DNA of 6,608 nt from MGIIa-L3 sp038150305 (lineage in GTDB: Archaea; Thermoplasmatota; Poseidoniia; Poseidoniales; Poseidoniaceae), in the NCBI GenBank assembly GCA_038150305.1, contig JAYOTG010000042.1, forward strand, positions 1 through 6,608. The letters run 5' to 3'. The notes under the pieces are model-generated. The model saw only the letters and a list, made by a program, of their open reading frames with translations, was not told where the DNA came from and searched no databases. This document shows, one piece after another, positions 5,883 to 6,608 of the stretch. The number at the start of each line of letters is the position of its first letter. The stretch's first letter is position 1. Both the position numbers and the translations under genes were made by a program.

Positions 5883-6608
5883 TCACGCCTGTCGGGTGAA
5901 GGCTTGGATTCCAGTGATGTATCGACCGAGGATGAGGTTGTGGATGTCGTGGGTGCCCTCGTAGGTCTTGACCGACTCGAGGTTGGCCATGTGGCGCATC
6001 ACGGGGTATTCGTCCAACACGCCGTTCGCTCCGTGGATGTCGCGAGCGACGCGGGCAATTTCCAGGGCGATGTCCACGTTGTTCATCTTCGCAAGGCTGA
6101 TCTGCTCGTTGAACCATGAGCCATCGTCCTTCTTACGTCCGAGGTGGTAGGCGAGCAGTTGTCCCTTGGTGATCTCACGGAGCATCCAGGCCAACTTGTT
6201 CTGCACCAACTGGTAGGCCGCGATGGGTTGTCCGAATTGGATGCGGGAGAGGGCGTAGGTCTTGGCGGAATGGAAGCAGGCCATCGCTGCACCAAGGGCG
6301 CCCCACGAAATGCCGTAGCGGGCGTTGTTGAGGCAGGAGAAGGGACCGCGGAGGCCCTTCACGCCAGGGAGCATGCGGTCCTTTGGAATCTTGCAGTCTT
6401 GGAAGACGAGTTCTGAGGTGACGCTCGCCTTCAGGGAATGCTTCCCCTTCATTTCAGGCGCGGAGAATCCGGGGTCGTCCTTCTCGACGATGAAGCCGCG
6501 AATGACGCCGTCGAGTTTGGCCCAGACCACGGCGAGGTCGGCGATGCTGCCGTTGGTGATCCACATCTTGGCACCGTTGAGGAGGTAATGGTCACCCATG
6601 TCCTCGGC
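5883..6608 (-). CDS. gcdH: Glutaryl-CoA dehydrogenase, C-terminal part (runs off right edge)
   Basis: This is an FAD acyl-CoA dehydrogenase that oxidises and decarboxylates glutaryl-CoA to crotonyl-CoA, passing electrons to ETF, in lysine/tryptophan and dicarboxylate breakdown. The frame is open to base 6608, giving 241 C-terminal residues of a usual total near 390. The N-terminal helical domain is therefore missing, and the internal ATG at 6599 is not a start. Visible parts are the middle beta domain (MWITNGSIADL, VVWAKLDGVIRGF, KHSLKASVTSE) and the C-terminal helical domain (LNNARYGISWGALGAA, RIQFGQPIAAYQLVQNKLAWM, HGANGVLDEYPVMRH). The catalytic base is Glu in TYEGTHDIH (codon 5958-5960). 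The match to known GcdH proteins, including the YEGTHDIH and ILGRxxTGIQAF signatures, is closer than to other acyl-CoA dehydrogenases. It is first in a probable two-gene unit with the thioesterase. Confidence 0.93.
   Translation of the reverse strand, partial: AEDMGDHYLLNGAKMWITNGSIADLAVVWAKLDGVIRGFIVEKDDPGFSAPEMKGKHSLKASVTSELVFQDCKIPKDRMLPGVKGLRGPFSCLNNARYGISWGALGAAMACFHSAKTYALSRIQFGQPIAAYQLVQNKLAWMLREITKGQLLAYHLGRKKDDGSWFNEQISLAKMNNVDIALEIARVARDIHGANGVLDEYPVMRHMANLESVKTYEGTHDIHNLILGRYITGIQAFTRQA

Noticed and set aside
5517..6119. 200-codon plus-strand open frame opposite the thioesterase and gcdH
   Set aside because: The minus-strand frames encode recognisable proteins with conserved motifs. 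This frame has none and crosses the gene boundary.
6597..6599. ATG as true start of the right-edge dehydrogenase
   Set aside because: The frame continues to the window edge and the visible part begins in the middle domain. A complete GcdH needs about 150 more N-terminal residues.

Overview
The window is about 6.6 kb of GC-rich, densely coding DNA (high G+C at third codon positions, gaps of 0 to about 100 bp). It reads as a chromosome fragment of an aerobic or respiring prokaryote. The SucD N-terminus, the zinc-ribbon protein with long Pro/Gly/Gln repeats and the two isoprenoid synthases would fit a marine Group II (Poseidoniia-like) euryarchaeon. The perfect Shine-Dalgarno before sucD and the glutaryl-CoA dehydrogenase would equally fit a bacterium. 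Taxonomy is therefore inference only. No mobile element, CRISPR array, tRNA or rRNA is visible.

Left, plus strand: the 3' end of sucC (succinate-CoA ligase beta subunit) overlaps sucD (alpha subunit) by one base, a translationally coupled TCA-cycle pair. A roughly 100-bp gap with a 7-bp stem-loop follows.

Centre, plus strand: a 543-residue protein has two CxxC-x10-CxxC zinc ribbons, one N-terminal and one internal. They flank a PQQGM/LPPQG pentapeptide tract and a small uncharacterised alpha/beta-looking region. It ends in a purely basic tail built of fourteen GPPGPxxG octads plus three GGPSGGPPx nonamers. Fifteen bases later comes a squalene/phytoene synthase family enzyme (GTG start). After 86 bp there is a second, divergent member with a long N-terminal extension. 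Both keep the two aspartate-rich motifs, so two head-to-head prenyl condensing enzymes are encoded side by side. No desaturase or HpnE-type oxidoreductase is in the window.

Right, minus strand: a THEM6-like hotdog thioesterase and, upstream of it, the C-terminal part of a glutaryl-CoA dehydrogenase (gcdH, running off the right edge) form a probable two-gene unit for acyl-CoA metabolism. This unit converges on the second synthase with back-to-back stop codons (TGA|TCA) and no intergenic base.

Most of the window is ordinary metabolism. The unusual elements are the repeat-rich zinc-ribbon protein and the pairing of two unlike prenyl synthases next to it.
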